NCBI GenBank assembly: GCA_003996215.1
Contig: QJPP01007247.1
Location: forward strand, 124,001-188,000
Origin: Jaltomata sinuosa
Lineage: Eukaryota > Streptophyta > Magnoliopsida > Solanales > Solanaceae
Direction: 5' to 3'
Length of the DNA stretch: 64,000 bases
Shown: in pieces, positions 45,920 through 57,378 of the stretch
Position numbering within the stretch: the first letter of the stretch is position 1
How the letters are laid out: every line of letters starts with the position of its first letter
The notes under the pieces: generated by a model
Databases searched by the model: none
Seen by the model: the letters and a program-made list of their open reading frames with translations, nothing else
Told to the model about the DNA's origin: nothing
Translations under genes and position numbers: made by a program

Positions 45920-48900
45920 TCAGCCCCTGGCTGACAACACATCCAAATTTAGACCGGAAGATGACCCCTCAGGCTGAGAGATTTTTCTAATATTTCTGGT
46001 GTAGTCAACATCTTGTCCTAGTGGGAGGTCCAAGAGGTATTTTTCCTTGCTACCGACTTGCTGCAGATGCATCAGTGCAAGCATGCTGACTGCAACCAAG
46101 GCTGCATTGACCAAAATTCCACCCACTTCATCCACTCTAAGAGACTTCCTAAAGAAATTAAAACTAGAAAAGAGTGTATTTAATAGAGCATTTGATCTCT
46201 TCCTCTTCTGTGCCGTTAAATTTTCACCTGGGGCGCTTGTAGCAGGACCATAAAGATTTTCAGGAGAAACAAACTGACTGGCATTACGAACATCTCCCAC
46301 CAAAGATTGAGCTTCTTCGATGAATTTATATTTCTTGCCCTGATGTTCAGCCAATCGCATCGCAAGTATAATGCGGCTTTGCTCTAATCGAGCAAGTGCA
46401 GCATCCCTTTCAGCACGTTGCTGATTTTGCACGGTCTGGTACAAATGCACCCAAAAAGAAGAAGAAAAGGTCAGTAGGAAGTAAATTATCTGTTGTACAC
46501 AAAATAATATTAAAGTCAATCAAACTGCGCGTCATACTTCTCTTAAATAAAAAACAGAGCCAAATAAGATATCACAATGTGAATGCTTCAAGAACATATT
46601 CAGCAATAAAGAAGAGGATCCCAGAAACAGTTTAATGACAGGATCTATCCATTTACATCCTTATAAATCAAACTTGAAGTTTCTTCTACTTTAAACATGC
46701 TATTATCAATGTAAGCAGCTCAAACCGATTACTTGTCTTTACCAACCACATCTCAGTACCATTTCTAATTGCTTTTTAACTGATTCTGTTAGACAGTACT
46801 TTAGTCGCACGCATTAGCAGCGCCTGCCCAACGACCCCACAACGAAAAAGAAAACGCTCTAACAAATCATGAACCACTTCAAATAATGCAATTAAAGAAC
46901 AAGATATAGATTGCATTTACTACAATTCTAAGTTGCTCAGACTCGGCGGCGGGTGTCCGATACGGGTGCGGATCCTTCATGATCTAAATTTTAGGATTTG
47001 GGGATACGGTGTTGAATTTCAACACATATGCAGAGTCAAAACGCAACGGAAAATTAAATAGGAACGTACCTTCAGCCATAGTTGTTCAAGTGTTGTGGAG
47101 AATCGTCTTTGTCTCCCGTGAACTTTAACTAGAAAGTGATAAAGAAGAAACCCTAAGAATCTTCTAGCCTATGCCTATTTGAGTGTATAGACTGATGGAT
47201 TCACAGAAGTATTTATAGGTAGGCAGGGACTTTAGACTAAAACTTTAACCCTAGGGACTTACCATAAAATACGGTTGCCCTAGACGAAATGGGTCACTTC
47301 AAATAGATTCATCGCTCCTGCCCAGAATACGATTAATCCATCCTGGGCTACATGAGCCCCTAGTAGTTTACCTGATAAATTGAGTTGTCGGCCTAGGTGT
47401 ATGAGTTGCCGACATTAATTATGGAGGAAACTATTAATTATGAGTCCATGTTTGGGCAATAAAAAAGTCTATGATTCTCATCTCGAAAAAAGAGTTTAAA
47501 GCTACTATTAAGTTAAAATGTCGCTTTCCTTTTTCTAGCTCTTCTTTGGGTTCCCTATCGATGCGTGTATGCCTTCGTCAAAGAAAGAAGGGGAATCACA
47601 AGAAATTTTCATACACCTAGGCCGACAACTCAATTTATCAGGTAAACTACTAGGGGCCCATGTAGCCCATGATGGATTAATCATATTCTGGGCCGGAGCA
47701 ATGAACCTAATTGAAGTGGCCCATTTCGTCTAGGGCAACCGTATTTTATGGTAAGTCCCTAGGGTTAAAGTTTTAGTCTAAAGTCCCTGCCTACCTATAA
47801 ATCCGTTTGTGAATCCATCAGTTTATATACTCAAATAGGCATAGGCTAGAAGATTCTTAGGGTTTCTTCTTTATCACTTTCTAGTTAAAGTTCACGGGAG
47901 ACAAAGATGATTCTCCACAACACTTGAACAACTATGGCGGAAGGTACGTTCCTATTTAATTTTCCGTTGCGTTTTGACTCTGCATGTGTTGAAATTCAAC
48001 ATTGTACCCCCGAATCCTAAAATTTAGATCATGAAGGATCCGACCTCTAGATCTGCACCCGTATCGGACACCCGCACCCGAGTTCGAGCAACTTAGCTAG
48101 CAGTCAATGAAGTGGGAGGAAAACCAAGAGGTCTCAAGTAAAATCATAGAGAAAAGCACCATTAGGTGATTTCTTCCCATCTGCCTAATGTTCGGCAAGA
48201 AAATTTATCCAATATTGGTGGCAGTCAATAGGTATCCGGTGGAATAGTTGAGGTGCGCACAAGCTCGCCCGGATCGTCCTTCATCCCAAAACAAAGAACC
48301 AACAACTCTAAGTACCAAAAAGTTATACTGCACAAATATATGCAAAACATATCCTAAAAAGGGTGAAATCAACTTCTTCGAAGTTGTGGTGGCTAAAGAC
48401 ACTAGAGCTCTCACACTCTTTCTTAGTTCTATCAAATATGTTAGCTTCACCTCTTGGTCCATGGAAGATTGTGACTCCAAAGGTCATTCGTCGTCTCATT
48501 TTGGGTGTCCATAAACTAGCAGAGGCCAAAGTTAAAAGTGTTGCAGCCTCTGGTGGTGGTTTTGCCTTATTGTTGCTTCTCTAGAACCTGCTTTGTTTCT
48601 AGTTGTCTACTAGTGTTAGAATCTGCTTCAGCATCTTCTGATCTATTTTGGTAGACACAGTTGCAGAAAGCTTCTTGTTGAACAAAGAACAAGGTTTATC
48701 ACTTTATCTATTCTGTAAACCACACGAGATCAGTCCAAGCCATTTACCAAATGCTTGGCCATCCCTTCCACTCCTAGTTGTTCTTCCATTTTATTGCTAA
48801 CTATCCTATCATTATCAAATTTTCATAGTGAAGTTCACGCAACCATTAATGTTGGATACAACTTTTTTATGCACATGTGCGCCTTAATATTTTTCCACTA

Positions 48901-51900
48901 AACATCGAAAGAATAATCAATACTGACTTTGAATGAACACAATTGATACCAACATCAATGAACATACGCCATCAGAGATAACAACATACCCAGTGAAATC
49001 CCACAAGTGGGGTCTGGGGAGGGTAAAGTGTACGCAGACCTTACCACTACCTCGTGGAGGTAGAGAGGCTGTTCCCAAAAGACCCTCAGCTCAAGTGCAG
49101 CAAATCCAAGTACTAAGAAGAAGAAAATAGTAGAGAAAACACAACAACTAACAATGGAGGTAGTGCAAAGCCTACAAGAAAGGAACAAGAACAACAAACT
49201 AGTGCAATAAACGAAACACAATAAACAACAGTCGATGATACATATCCAAAGCAAGAACTACAATAATATGACTATTACACGACAAACACCAACAAGCCTA
49301 AACCCAAGTTCATCAGAGATGCATACAGTAAATCCAGCAAGTTCATAACCATTCTCCTATTCTCATTTGACCCAAGAGAGTTGTTTAATATGCAGGGTAA
49401 AATAAACGCCACTAACAATTTTTGTATAACAAAATGCGGGGAACAACCTAAACTGAAAATTGCAATTATCTGGCTATCCTACATAGCATTGTCGTAGGAA
49501 GTCTAAAAAACTTTTTCTAACAAAAATAGAGAAAATGGCTAAAAGGACCCCCCCCCCCCCAAAAAAAAAAAAAAAACTATAGCCATTTCCAACTAGACAC
49601 TTATTCTACACGGGAGTCCTATTATCCCCGGAACCTTCTATTTTCGGAATTTTGTAATCCTTAAACGCTGACTTGACCAAGAAAATCAGATATATAAAAG
49701 TGTTTGTATACACGCACTATGGTCCACTCCCTTCACTTTTATTTCCCTCAATATTTCCAAATCAGTGGACCCCGCCTATTTCCTTATTATTTCCCTTTTT
49801 CTGGACAAACTCAGCAATTACTATCCACCACCAAAAGAATCTCAAAACCCCCCATTTTTGCATCCTTCAACTCTCTGCAGCAGTTCACAAATCCAATCGA
49901 TCTCTTTATTTTCTTTTATTATTCTAAAGATTTCCATTCCCCACAATCTTACACAAAATACTTGGATCTCAACCCAAGAATACACTTGTTCATTCGAATC
50001 GAACAACATAGTTCTTTTCGTTTTTATTTTCCGAGAAAAGCCATGAAAATCATAGGAGCTTGCGCAGAGGAAAAGGAGCAAGATCGATTTGAAAGTAAGT
50101 AAGAAAAAGAGGCAAAATAAAATCTATTGTCAAACTCAGATTGTCATTAAAACAGATCTCTTCCTACCTCAATAACACGTAGATCAATTGGAATTCAAAC
50201 ACGAGAGACATTGTGTTCTTAATTCCTCAGTGACTTACCAACTTATCTCATACTACCTTCCTAATTAGAACTAAAAAATTTCAAACATTAGTTGGGTAGT
50301 CAAGAATTTGAACGTAAGGGTGCATAGTGTGTTTATGGGTCACAGTTTTCAGTGCTTGAACTTTGATAATGGTGAGAATTTCAATTTTGAGGAAGATGGA
50401 AAACAGGGCAGTGGTATGTGGATGCGTTAATGAGTCCGAATTCTGATATTACAGCTGCCTATTCTTTGAATTTTGGGGTTCTGATAGTTCACTGAAGTGG
50501 TGATAGCGGTAGTCGTGGTGGAAGTTTGGTGGGTGTGGAAAGAACGAAAAAGAGAAAGAAAACAAAAGGAAAAAAGGTATAAATAAATAAATCTTAAATG
50601 TTAAGTTGAATTAATAATATAAACTCCAATTGGAAACTGACACATGGACTACTTAATTCGATTTTAGCAATTTTAGGTCTTTTCGTTCAATCCTTACGCG
50701 CTTACAAGAGGTGTATTCACCTTCTTGGACATGTCAGCGTTTAAGGGTTACAAAATTTCGAAAATAAAAGGTTCAGGGGGTAATAGGACCCCGTGTAGAC
50801 TAAGTGTGTAGTTGGTAAAATTACAATAGGTTTTGGGAGGGAGGCTTTTAACCATTTTCTCAACAAAAATACTACGAAGTCTTCACTGCATCTTGTATCA
50901 AACTTTTCTCTATGAGCACCTAACAAAAACCAAGCTGTCAAAGTCCTGTTTCTATTAAAATTTTGGCAAAGGATAGTGTGGCATACCATCTTACCCAGAC
51001 TAAAACTGCATGTCGCATTATCAATAACCACAAGGTTTTTGCAGTAATTTCTCGACAGTGGACAACATGGAATTTCAGCACTAATTTCGATAACAGCAAT
51101 ATCAGTATGAGAAAAGATACTGTTTAATTTGAAGCATGAAAACCAAACAAATACACTGTTTTGTGTTTTCTTTTCTTTTCGCATCCACTCCTCCCTTTCC
51201 TCTTGCAATTACTGTAGTTCTGCTGCAGGGCACTAAATAAGATGTACTAGCATATATGTAATTATATGCTGGAAACATGCTAAACAGATACTCGACTAAC
51301 ACAAAGGATTATATCGTGACATTTCATCGAACTGTGCAAGCCACATTAATTGCAGCATAATAATCTAGTATCACAAAACTTCAAATCTAAGGCATGGCAC
51401 AACAGTAGATAGTTCCTTTTCTTTTCACAAACAACATCGGGTAATCCATTCGGTCAAAATCAAATCAAGTAACTTGTAATAACCAGACCAGAATAAACTA
51501 TAGCAATAATATGTTGGAAACATACTAAGCAGCTACTCGGCTAACACGAAAAGATTATATATCATGACGTTTCATCGATAATCGAACTGTGCAAGCCACA
51601 TTAATAGCAGCATGCAAATCTAGCATCACAAAACTTCAAATCTAAGGCACTAACAGTAAATAATTCCATATTTTTTCACAACAAGGTCAGGTAATTCCAA
51701 TTCAGCCAAAATTGAATCAAATAACTAGTAACAACCAGAAGATTATGAAAAAAACTAATAAATTATCTAATAGACGAAAAGGTAAGAAAAAAGGAGAAAG
51801 CGACATTAATTGCAGCATAACAATCTAGTATCACATAACTTCAAATCTAAGGCACGGCACAACGGAACAAGGTCAGGTAATAATTCCAATTCAGTCGAAA

Positions 51901-52284
51901 TTGAATCAAGTAAAAACGAATAAATCATCGCAAATAGACTAAAAAATTCAAAAAAAAAAAAAGGAGAAAGGTTACATGGAAGAACTCGAGCTGGTCCTCA
52001 AGGTGTTCGAGTGCGGTCCGAATAGCGTTAAGGCTCTTAGCCTCATGAACGGCGGATTCATCGTCTTCATCAACACGGAACTCCTTAACGTAAACGTATC
52101 CAGCTTTTACCTGATCTCCATTGTTATCGGTTTTCTTGTTAGAGCGGAAGTCGGCGCGAGACTTGACGGAATTGAGGAAGTGAGCTCGTGAAACAGAGTG
52201 AATAGCATCGCTGAGTTTATCATGTAAATCCCAGATTTTCTCGAGGACAGCTTCGATTTCATACACCTCCATTTCCCATTTCAT
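45920..52284 (-). CDS. PDV1: Plastid division protein PDV1 (2 exons, 5.5-kb intron)
   Basis: Spliced CDS complement(51976-52284, 45920-46435), giving 274 aa, close to the roughly 270 aa usual for PDV1. Exon 1 encodes 103 residues starting MKWEMEVYEIEAVLEKIWDL, rich in heptads, with LNAIRTALEHLEDQLEFFH at its end; the donor is CAT|GTAACC. Exon 2 starts TVQNQQRAERDAALARLEQS after an acceptor CAG. One membrane span lies at about residues 207-227 (VGGILVNAALVAVSMLALMH) and the protein ends in LSARG with a terminal Gly, as in the PDV family. PDV1 sits in the outer plastid envelope, recruits the dynamin ARC5/DRP5B to the division site through its cytosolic part and contacts PARC6 through its intermembrane tail. 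The in-frame GTG 12 nt upstream was rejected; family proteins begin at MKWEM. The phase-0 intron carries many insertions. Confidence 0.95.
47283..47391 (-). pseudogene. psbC: Plastid-derived psbC (CP43) fragment, left arm
   Basis: Inverted copy of the fragment at 47623-47730. On the minus strand it reads QLNLSGKLLGAHVAQDGLIV then FWAGAMNLFEVTHFV. It keeps LFEV and LIVF, closer to the plastid gene than the right-arm copy, which has LIEV and LIIF. The two arms have therefore diverged independently since duplication. Confidence 0.83.
47623..47730 (+). pseudogene. psbC: Plastid-derived psbC (CP43) fragment, right arm
   Basis: Thirty-six codons in one open frame read RQLNLSGKLLGAHVAHDGLI then IFWAGAMNLIEVAHFV. 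This matches the well-conserved early part of the photosystem II CP43 protein, from RLINLSGKLLG to LFEVAHFV. It lacks start, stop and the rest of the gene, so it is a nuclear plastid-DNA (NUPT) relic with a few substitutions. Its inverted partner lies in the left arm. Confidence 0.85.
48097..48285 (+). repeat. Au-type SINE, 5'-truncated
   Basis: The stretch from GTCAATGAAGTGGGAGG through AGGTGATTTCTTCCCATCTG to GAGGTGCGCACAAGCTCGCC follows the Au SINE consensus and resembles the reverse complement of the copy at 39678-39912. The tRNA-like 5' end is cut off where the fold-back element ends. It lies in the PDV1 intron. Confidence 0.7.
48972..49105 (-). repeat. TS/SolS-type SINE 3' portion
   Basis: CCCACAAGTGGGGTCTGGGG, then GTACGCAGACCTTACC and GTAGAGAGGCTGTTCCC are the reverse complement of the solanaceous TS-like SINE body. 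A short AAC-rich stretch at the left corresponds to the TTG-type tail. The 5' tRNA-like head is not recognisable. It lies in the PDV1 intron. Confidence 0.65.
49529..50861. mobile_element. Pack-MULE-like Mutator element carrying gene-like sequence
   Basis: The ends GAGAAAATGG and CCATTTTCTC are flanked by a perfect 10-bp direct repeat AACAAAAATA (49519-49528 and 50862-50871). Terminal inverted repeats run about 150 bp; the left one is interrupted by a C13/A17 tract at 49548-49577. The interior (about 49690-50560) looks genic: a CT-rich leader, an ATG at 50043 starting MKIIGACAEEKEQDRFES and an immediate donor-like GTAAGT at about 50095. There is no transposase ORF, so it is non-autonomous. 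It sits in the PDV1 intron in the opposite orientation to that gene's transcription. Confidence 0.82.
51260..51950. repeat. Three tandem-like repeats (~205-255 bp) inside the PDV1 intron
   Basis: The blocks share ACATTAAT(T/A)GCAGCAT then TCACA(A/T)AACTTCAAATCT and AAGGTCAGGTAAT-like segments. Anchors recur at about 51341, 51596 and 51801, spacings of 255 and 205 bp. The third copy is shortened and abuts exon 1. This looks like local duplication of intron sequence rather than a mobile element. Confidence 0.75.
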
Positions 52285-53251
52285 GGAGGAAACCACACTA
52301 AGGAGGGAAAGTATATTGAAAATTTTGTAAAAAAAGCAAAAAGGGAAAGAGAGAATTCTAGGGTTTGTGAGTTTTATTTATTTTGTGTGTATTTGTATTT
52401 TTTTTTCCCTCTTTCTTTTTTTGGATTTAGTAAGGCGCTTCGTGCGCAATAACCAACGCATATTTTGGTGGGTAGTGACCTGGCACTCCTATACCATTAC
52501 AGCGTGGAAACGTGAGGCTCATGAGTCAGGTGTATTTTCGTCATCATTCTGGGACGGTGGTCCCCACAGTGAACAGTTCCTTGTCAAAATATATCAATTT
52601 GAATTGTGAGGTTCAAACTCTATTAAAATATAAATAAATAAATAAAAAGAAAAGGTTTTTTTTGGGTAAAAAAAGAAGGTTGAAACTCTACTCTTGTTTC
52701 ATTTTTTTTTAAAGCACCGATTGGGCAGATAGGAGCCAATGAATACCCTGCTTATTGTGTTTACCGTATCCAATAATTTGGGCTGCTATTCGTGGACCAC
52801 AATATCACAGACAAAGCGAGGAAGACGTGGAACACAAGAGAGTAGCCTCTTAATTCACTCCACACACGAAATGTGAGAGGCAGAAGATAATTGATTGTAC
52901 ATAGTAATGCCTGGACATTAGGTATGCAACATAGAAAATCGACTTCGAACAAGTTTAACTTGCGCTTGTCCCAAACTGAGATGGCCTACGGGCTAGGATG
53001 TGGTTGCCCAAGTAGGGATCCAACTTAACTACACAAGCGGAACTCTACTCTTTTTTCAAGGACTAGAAACCACCCATAATTGGATTTAAATTAAACACGG
53101 ATTGGTTTTTTTTTTTAAAAGAAAAATGTGTGAGGCTTGTTGTTGTTTTTCATCTCTAATGTATTCCTCGTGTTAGCGAATTAAGATTGCCCCCTAATCT
53201 TTCTTATCTTCTACTTCTCTTCATATGTATACTTCGGAGTAAATGATTCGA

Positions 53252-53446
53252 GCCCGTTTGGATTGGCTTATTTTAAGTGTTTTTTAAGTTAAAACAGTTT
53301 TTAAGTTGTTTATAGTGTTTGGGTAAGGCAAAAAAGTGCTTCTGGACACTTAATTTTAAGTCAAAATAGCAAAAAAAAACTAAAAACTAAAAGCTGAAAT
53401 TTCCAACTTAAAAAAAACAGCTTAAAATAAGCTTACCCAAACAGAC
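53252..53446. repeat. MITE with GTTTGG ends
   Basis: GCCCGTTTGGATTGGCTTAT then TTTAAG mirrors CTTAAAATAAGCTTACCCAA then ACAGAC. The ends resemble Harbinger-type MITEs but no matching TAA duplication is present, so superfamily is uncertain. Confidence 0.6.
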
Positions 53447-53699
53447 TAATCTCAATTTAGAACTCTCGTAAAAATTGAGTTTCATAGACTCGATAACATC
53501 GTACTCACATATGGAGTCACTGCAACCTCTTAGACTATTCGGATAGCAAGCAAAATGTGCTTGTGGTCGTTCACGTCGATTTTCATTTCTTAGCACGTTA
53601 ATTTTTTTATATATATATATAACTTGATTTTGTGTGGTGTTTAGTTTTCACTTTCAGTTCGGCTGAAGTGTATGGGGTGGCAATCTAATTTTGGCTTAA

Positions 53700-54283
53700 T
53701 TACTTAGTTATCTTTACTCTAGCTAGTAATAAATTCTTATCCTATATAAATAGTAATTTTTCACTTCTAAAAGATTTTAGAAGAAATTGATTTAGCTCAA
53801 ATTTGTTCTACAGTGTTTTCCAAAAAAACAAAACGTGTTTATTAATTCATGAGCAAATCAGATTTTAATTTATTCTTGAGCCATGAATTTGGATTAGTAA
53901 AATTGTTTGAACCAAGTGATCTTTTTTTTAAAAAAAATCCTTGCCGTGATACTTCAAATGCAAAAGAGTTTTTCACTAACTAATTTCAAGATCGACACTA
54001 TGTTTTCTTACTTAATTACTCGACTTTTTTATTTCTTAGCTCTCATTATTGTTTTAATTAATTTAAGTTTGACCGATTAACTGTTTTTAACGGATCTTAA
54101 AGAATGTTTAATTTCTTACGCTTAAGATAATTAGAACTCTTACCTAGAATCGCATAAGTTAAGCAAACCCTTTAATTAGAGTTAATCTAGCATTATTTGA
54201 GCTAAAATAGGTGTCCTAATTTATTTTAAAAATAATTAGGTGGCGACTCTTTGAATTAATTTAGGAATCACCAATATATTGTA
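53700..54283 (-). repeat. Retroelement-like leader, inverted copy interrupted by a MULE
   Basis: AATTAGGTGGCGACTCTTTG at 54234 is the inverse of AGAGTCGCCACCTAAATTTT at 57458. The text resumes after the MULE at 56868 (TATTGGGTGTACTCC). This suggests the MULE inserted into an older copy of the 57379-type repeat lying in the opposite orientation. Confidence 0.5.
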
Positions 54284-55963
54284 GGGAAAAGTACATTCAT
54301 GCCCTATGAAAGTAAACTATTTACACTTAAATACCTCCTTACATAAAATACTCCTAACTAATTATAGAAAATCCCCCCTTCCCTTATTGTAGATTTAGTT
54401 ATTTATCTTCTTTTTAATTCTTTTCATTTTTATTTCTCTACTTCTTCTCTTTTTTTTCTTCTTTATTTGTTTATTTTTTCTTTTTATGTTTCTTTGTTCA
54501 TTTATTTTTTTGTCAAATTATTTTTTTCTTTATTTCTTTTTACACCATAATCAAATTTATACTCGATTTTTATTGTGTATACTCCTTTTCTTCTTCTTCT
54601 TCTTCTAATCTTTTCTTTTCTTTTTTTTCTTTTTTTTTCATGTATTTCTTTATTCATTTATTTTTTTCTCTGCTTATTTTTCTTGCTTTTATTTTTCTCT
54701 TTATTGGTTCCTTTTATTTTTGTGTTTTTTTTTATTTTCTCTTGATTTTTAAATTTCTTTATTTCTTGTTCCTTTCCTTTTCTTTTCACCTTTTTTTGTC
54801 GTTTTTTTTTTCTTTGTTCGTTTTTTTCTCTCAAACAATAATGTTCTTTATTTTTTATTTTCTCTTATTTTTTAATTTCTTGTTTCTTTCCTTTCCTTTC
54901 TCCTTTTCTTTTTGTTTTGTCATTTATTTGTTTTTCTTTTTAATTCTTTTTTTTCTCAAACCATACTATTATTTATTTTTTTATCACAATCTAATTTCAT
55001 ATTTTTATTCTTTTTATATATCTATTTTTTCTAATTTCATTTGATTCTCTTTTCTTTCAAATTTTTTATTTTTTTTCATTTGCTTCAGTCCGTAATGATA
55101 CCATCACAGTATATTTATATAATGTCATGGTATTATCTATATCTGCTTTAACTCTTCAATGAGACTTCCATGATACCATCACAGTATATGTATATGTTGT
55201 TATTGTATCATAATGTTTGCTTCAACACTTCAGTTAGACCTCTATGCAATACCATCACAGTATATCTATATAATGACATGGTATTATTGAAGTTTGCTTC
55301 AGTTCATAGTGTACCATCACAATATGTCTATATATCGTCATGGTATCACTGATGTCTGCTTCAATCCGTCTATGAGACCTCCATGATACCATCACAATAT
55401 ACTCATATACTAGCATGGTACTATCCTTCAATGAGATCATATCGGTATATCTAGATATATAGTATCATGAAGGAATGCTTTAAACCTTCAACGAGACACT
55501 CCTCAGTACACCATCACATATTTTTATATACTAGCATGGTATCGTGGAGGACTACTTCAGTCCTTCAATAAGACACTTCTCAACCCTTCATGATACCATC
55601 ACAATATATTCATATACTATCATGGTATCATTGAGGTTTGCTTCAGATCACAATGATACTATCACAATATATCTATATGTTATCGTGGTATCATTGATAT
55701 CTGCTTCAGTCCTTAGTGAAACCTCTATGATACCATCACAGTATATCTATATATTGTGATGGTATCATAGAGGATTGCTTTAGTCCTTCAATGAGACACT
55801 CCTCAATGCACCACAACAGTATATCTATATACTTGCATAGTATCATACTTCAATAAGACACTCCTCAATCCTCTATGATACCATTGCGATATATTTATTT
55901 ATTGGCATGGTATCATGAATGACTATTTTAGTCCTTCAACGAGACACTACTTAGTATACTATC

Positions 55964-56006
<43 letters not shown>

Positions 56007-56867
56007 TATATATCTATATATTGGCATGGTATCGTGGAGGATTATTTCGATCCTTCAATGAAAAAAAACTCCTCAATCATCCATATATACTGTCATGGTA
56101 TCATTGATGTTTGCTTCAGTCCTTTAGTGAGACCTCCATGATACCATCACAGTATATCTATATACTGACATGGTATCATTCAGGTATGTTTCAATCCATT
56201 ATTTATTGTTGATTTTTTATGTATATATATATTCTGATTAATCTAAAAATAGTAGATAATATCTTTATATTTTATTTTATTTTATTTAAAAAAATAATAA
56301 AATAGAAGATAATCTAATCAAAAATAAAATATATATATATCTACTTATTTAAATTTTATTAAATAAATCAGTAAATTTAATATTATTTTTAATTACTTTT
56401 TATTATAGTCTAATTAATTATTTATTTTATATTTTTATTAGTAAAAAGATAACTAATTACTATATTTTTATTAGTCAAAGAATACTAATTACTATATTTA
56501 ATTACTAATTTGTAATTACTACTAAATTAATTAATTAATTAATTAGTACTTAATTAAAAATATAAAAATAAAAAGAGTTAAATAAAAAAAAACTATTATT
56601 TTAATTTAAAGGATAAAAGGAAAGGGGAGAAGGGGATCTACTCTGCCCCCCCAAAAGGGAAGAAAACTAAAAAGAAGAGAAATGGCCTACTATAGCAATT
56701 AATGCGCCTATTTATTATCAAAATTGATGGGCCTTCAGTCGTCAACTAAGTATAGGGGGTAATGCGGGTAAATAATTACTAGCGCATGGATATTTTTAAA
56801 ATTAGTTTGGAAAGAGGCATTTTGATGTAAATACTTTAATATTTGATCTATTTAGGGCACTTTTCCC
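54284..56867. mobile_element. Mutator-like element containing a T-rich tract and a minisatellite
   Basis: The ends GGGAAAAGTAC and GGGCACTTTTCCC are flanked by TATATTGTA (54275-54283) and TATATTGGG (56868-56876), 7/9 identical. The terminal repeats continue imperfectly (TATTTACACTTAAATACC versus GATGTAAATACTTTAATA). Inside are a ~650-bp T-rich tract (54400-55080), a minisatellite (55093-56200) and AT-rich sequence. The Phe/Leu/Ser-rich frame at 54640-55044 is low-complexity, not a gene. Confidence 0.65.
55093..56200. repeat. Minisatellite, about 15 units of 55-85 bp, each an imperfect palindrome
   Basis: Units follow the pattern ATGATACCATCACAGTATAT, then CTATATACT-GCATGGTATCA, then GGTTTGCTTCAGTCCTTCA and a GAGACACTCCTCA-like spacer. 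The GATACCATCAC and ATGGTATC halves of each unit can pair. An (AT)n run interrupts one unit near 55967-56012. Confidence 0.88.
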
Positions 56868-56876
56868 TATATTGGG

Positions 56877-57378
56877 TGTACTCCATTTTGACGCGATTAA
56901 AATGGGGGTATAACAAGACCTAAACCCTAACTTTTTAAAAGATACATTTTTTCAAGTCTATTATGTTAGTATGGTAGGTCTTGAAATAACAAGACCTAAA
57001 ACCTAATCTTTTAGAAGGTATATTTTTTCAAGTCTATTTTGTTAACATTTTAGGTCTTCGATTACAAAATCAAAACCCTAATTTTTCAAAAGGTACATTT
57101 CAAGTTTATTTTGTTGGTATTTCAGGCCTTGAAATTGCAAGGCCTAAACCCTGATTTTTTAGAAAGGTATATGTTTTTTCAAATCTATTTTGTTAGTATT
57201 TTAGGTCTTAAAATTACAAGACATAAATCCTAATTTTTAGAAGAGACATTTTTTCAAGTTTATTTTGTTAGTATGGTAGGTTTAAAGTGTATGGTTCGTT
57301 ATTCATGTTTCAAGGACGAAATTGCAATTGTGTCTTGATTTTGTTAAGTTTGAAACGTATTGTTCGTTAATGATTATT
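56877..57378. repeat. Diverged short tandem-like repeat (~75-80 bp)
   Basis: CAAGACCTAAACCCTAA-like, TTTTTCAAGTCTATTTTGTT and AGTATGGTAGGTCTT-like blocks recur about five times between 56910 and 57290. Non-coding. Confidence 0.65.

Larger units (their letters stand above)
46928..48096. mobile_element. Fold-back element with ~480-bp inverted arms, each carrying a plastid psbC fragment
   Basis: The left arm (46928-47403) and right arm (47610-48096) are inverted copies around a ~206-bp spacer. The ends are CTAAGTTGCTC and GAGCAACTTAG, ends I associate with abundant solanaceous inverted-repeat elements. Both arms contain a stretch that translates as part of photosystem II CP43. No convincing target duplication is visible: the left flank ends TACAATT and the right flank begins CTAGCAG. 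It lies in the PDV1 intron; its right end abuts a truncated Au-type SINE. Confidence 0.8.

Noticed and set aside
46928..48096. Target-site duplication for the psbC fold-back
   Set aside because: The left flank (TACTACAATT) and right flank (CTAGCAGTCA) do not match at any usual length.
48205..48584. Four overlapping ORFs of 68-91 aa on both strands
   Set aside because: They lie in the PDV1 intron over a SINE and adjoining sequence, with no domain.
54640..55044. 134-aa hydrophobic Phe/Leu ORF
   Set aside because: A translation of the T-rich tract; composition alone creates the frame.
55093..56200. CRISPR-like array
   Set aside because: Units are diverged, palindromic and contiguous without unique spacers, in a plant nuclear repeat.
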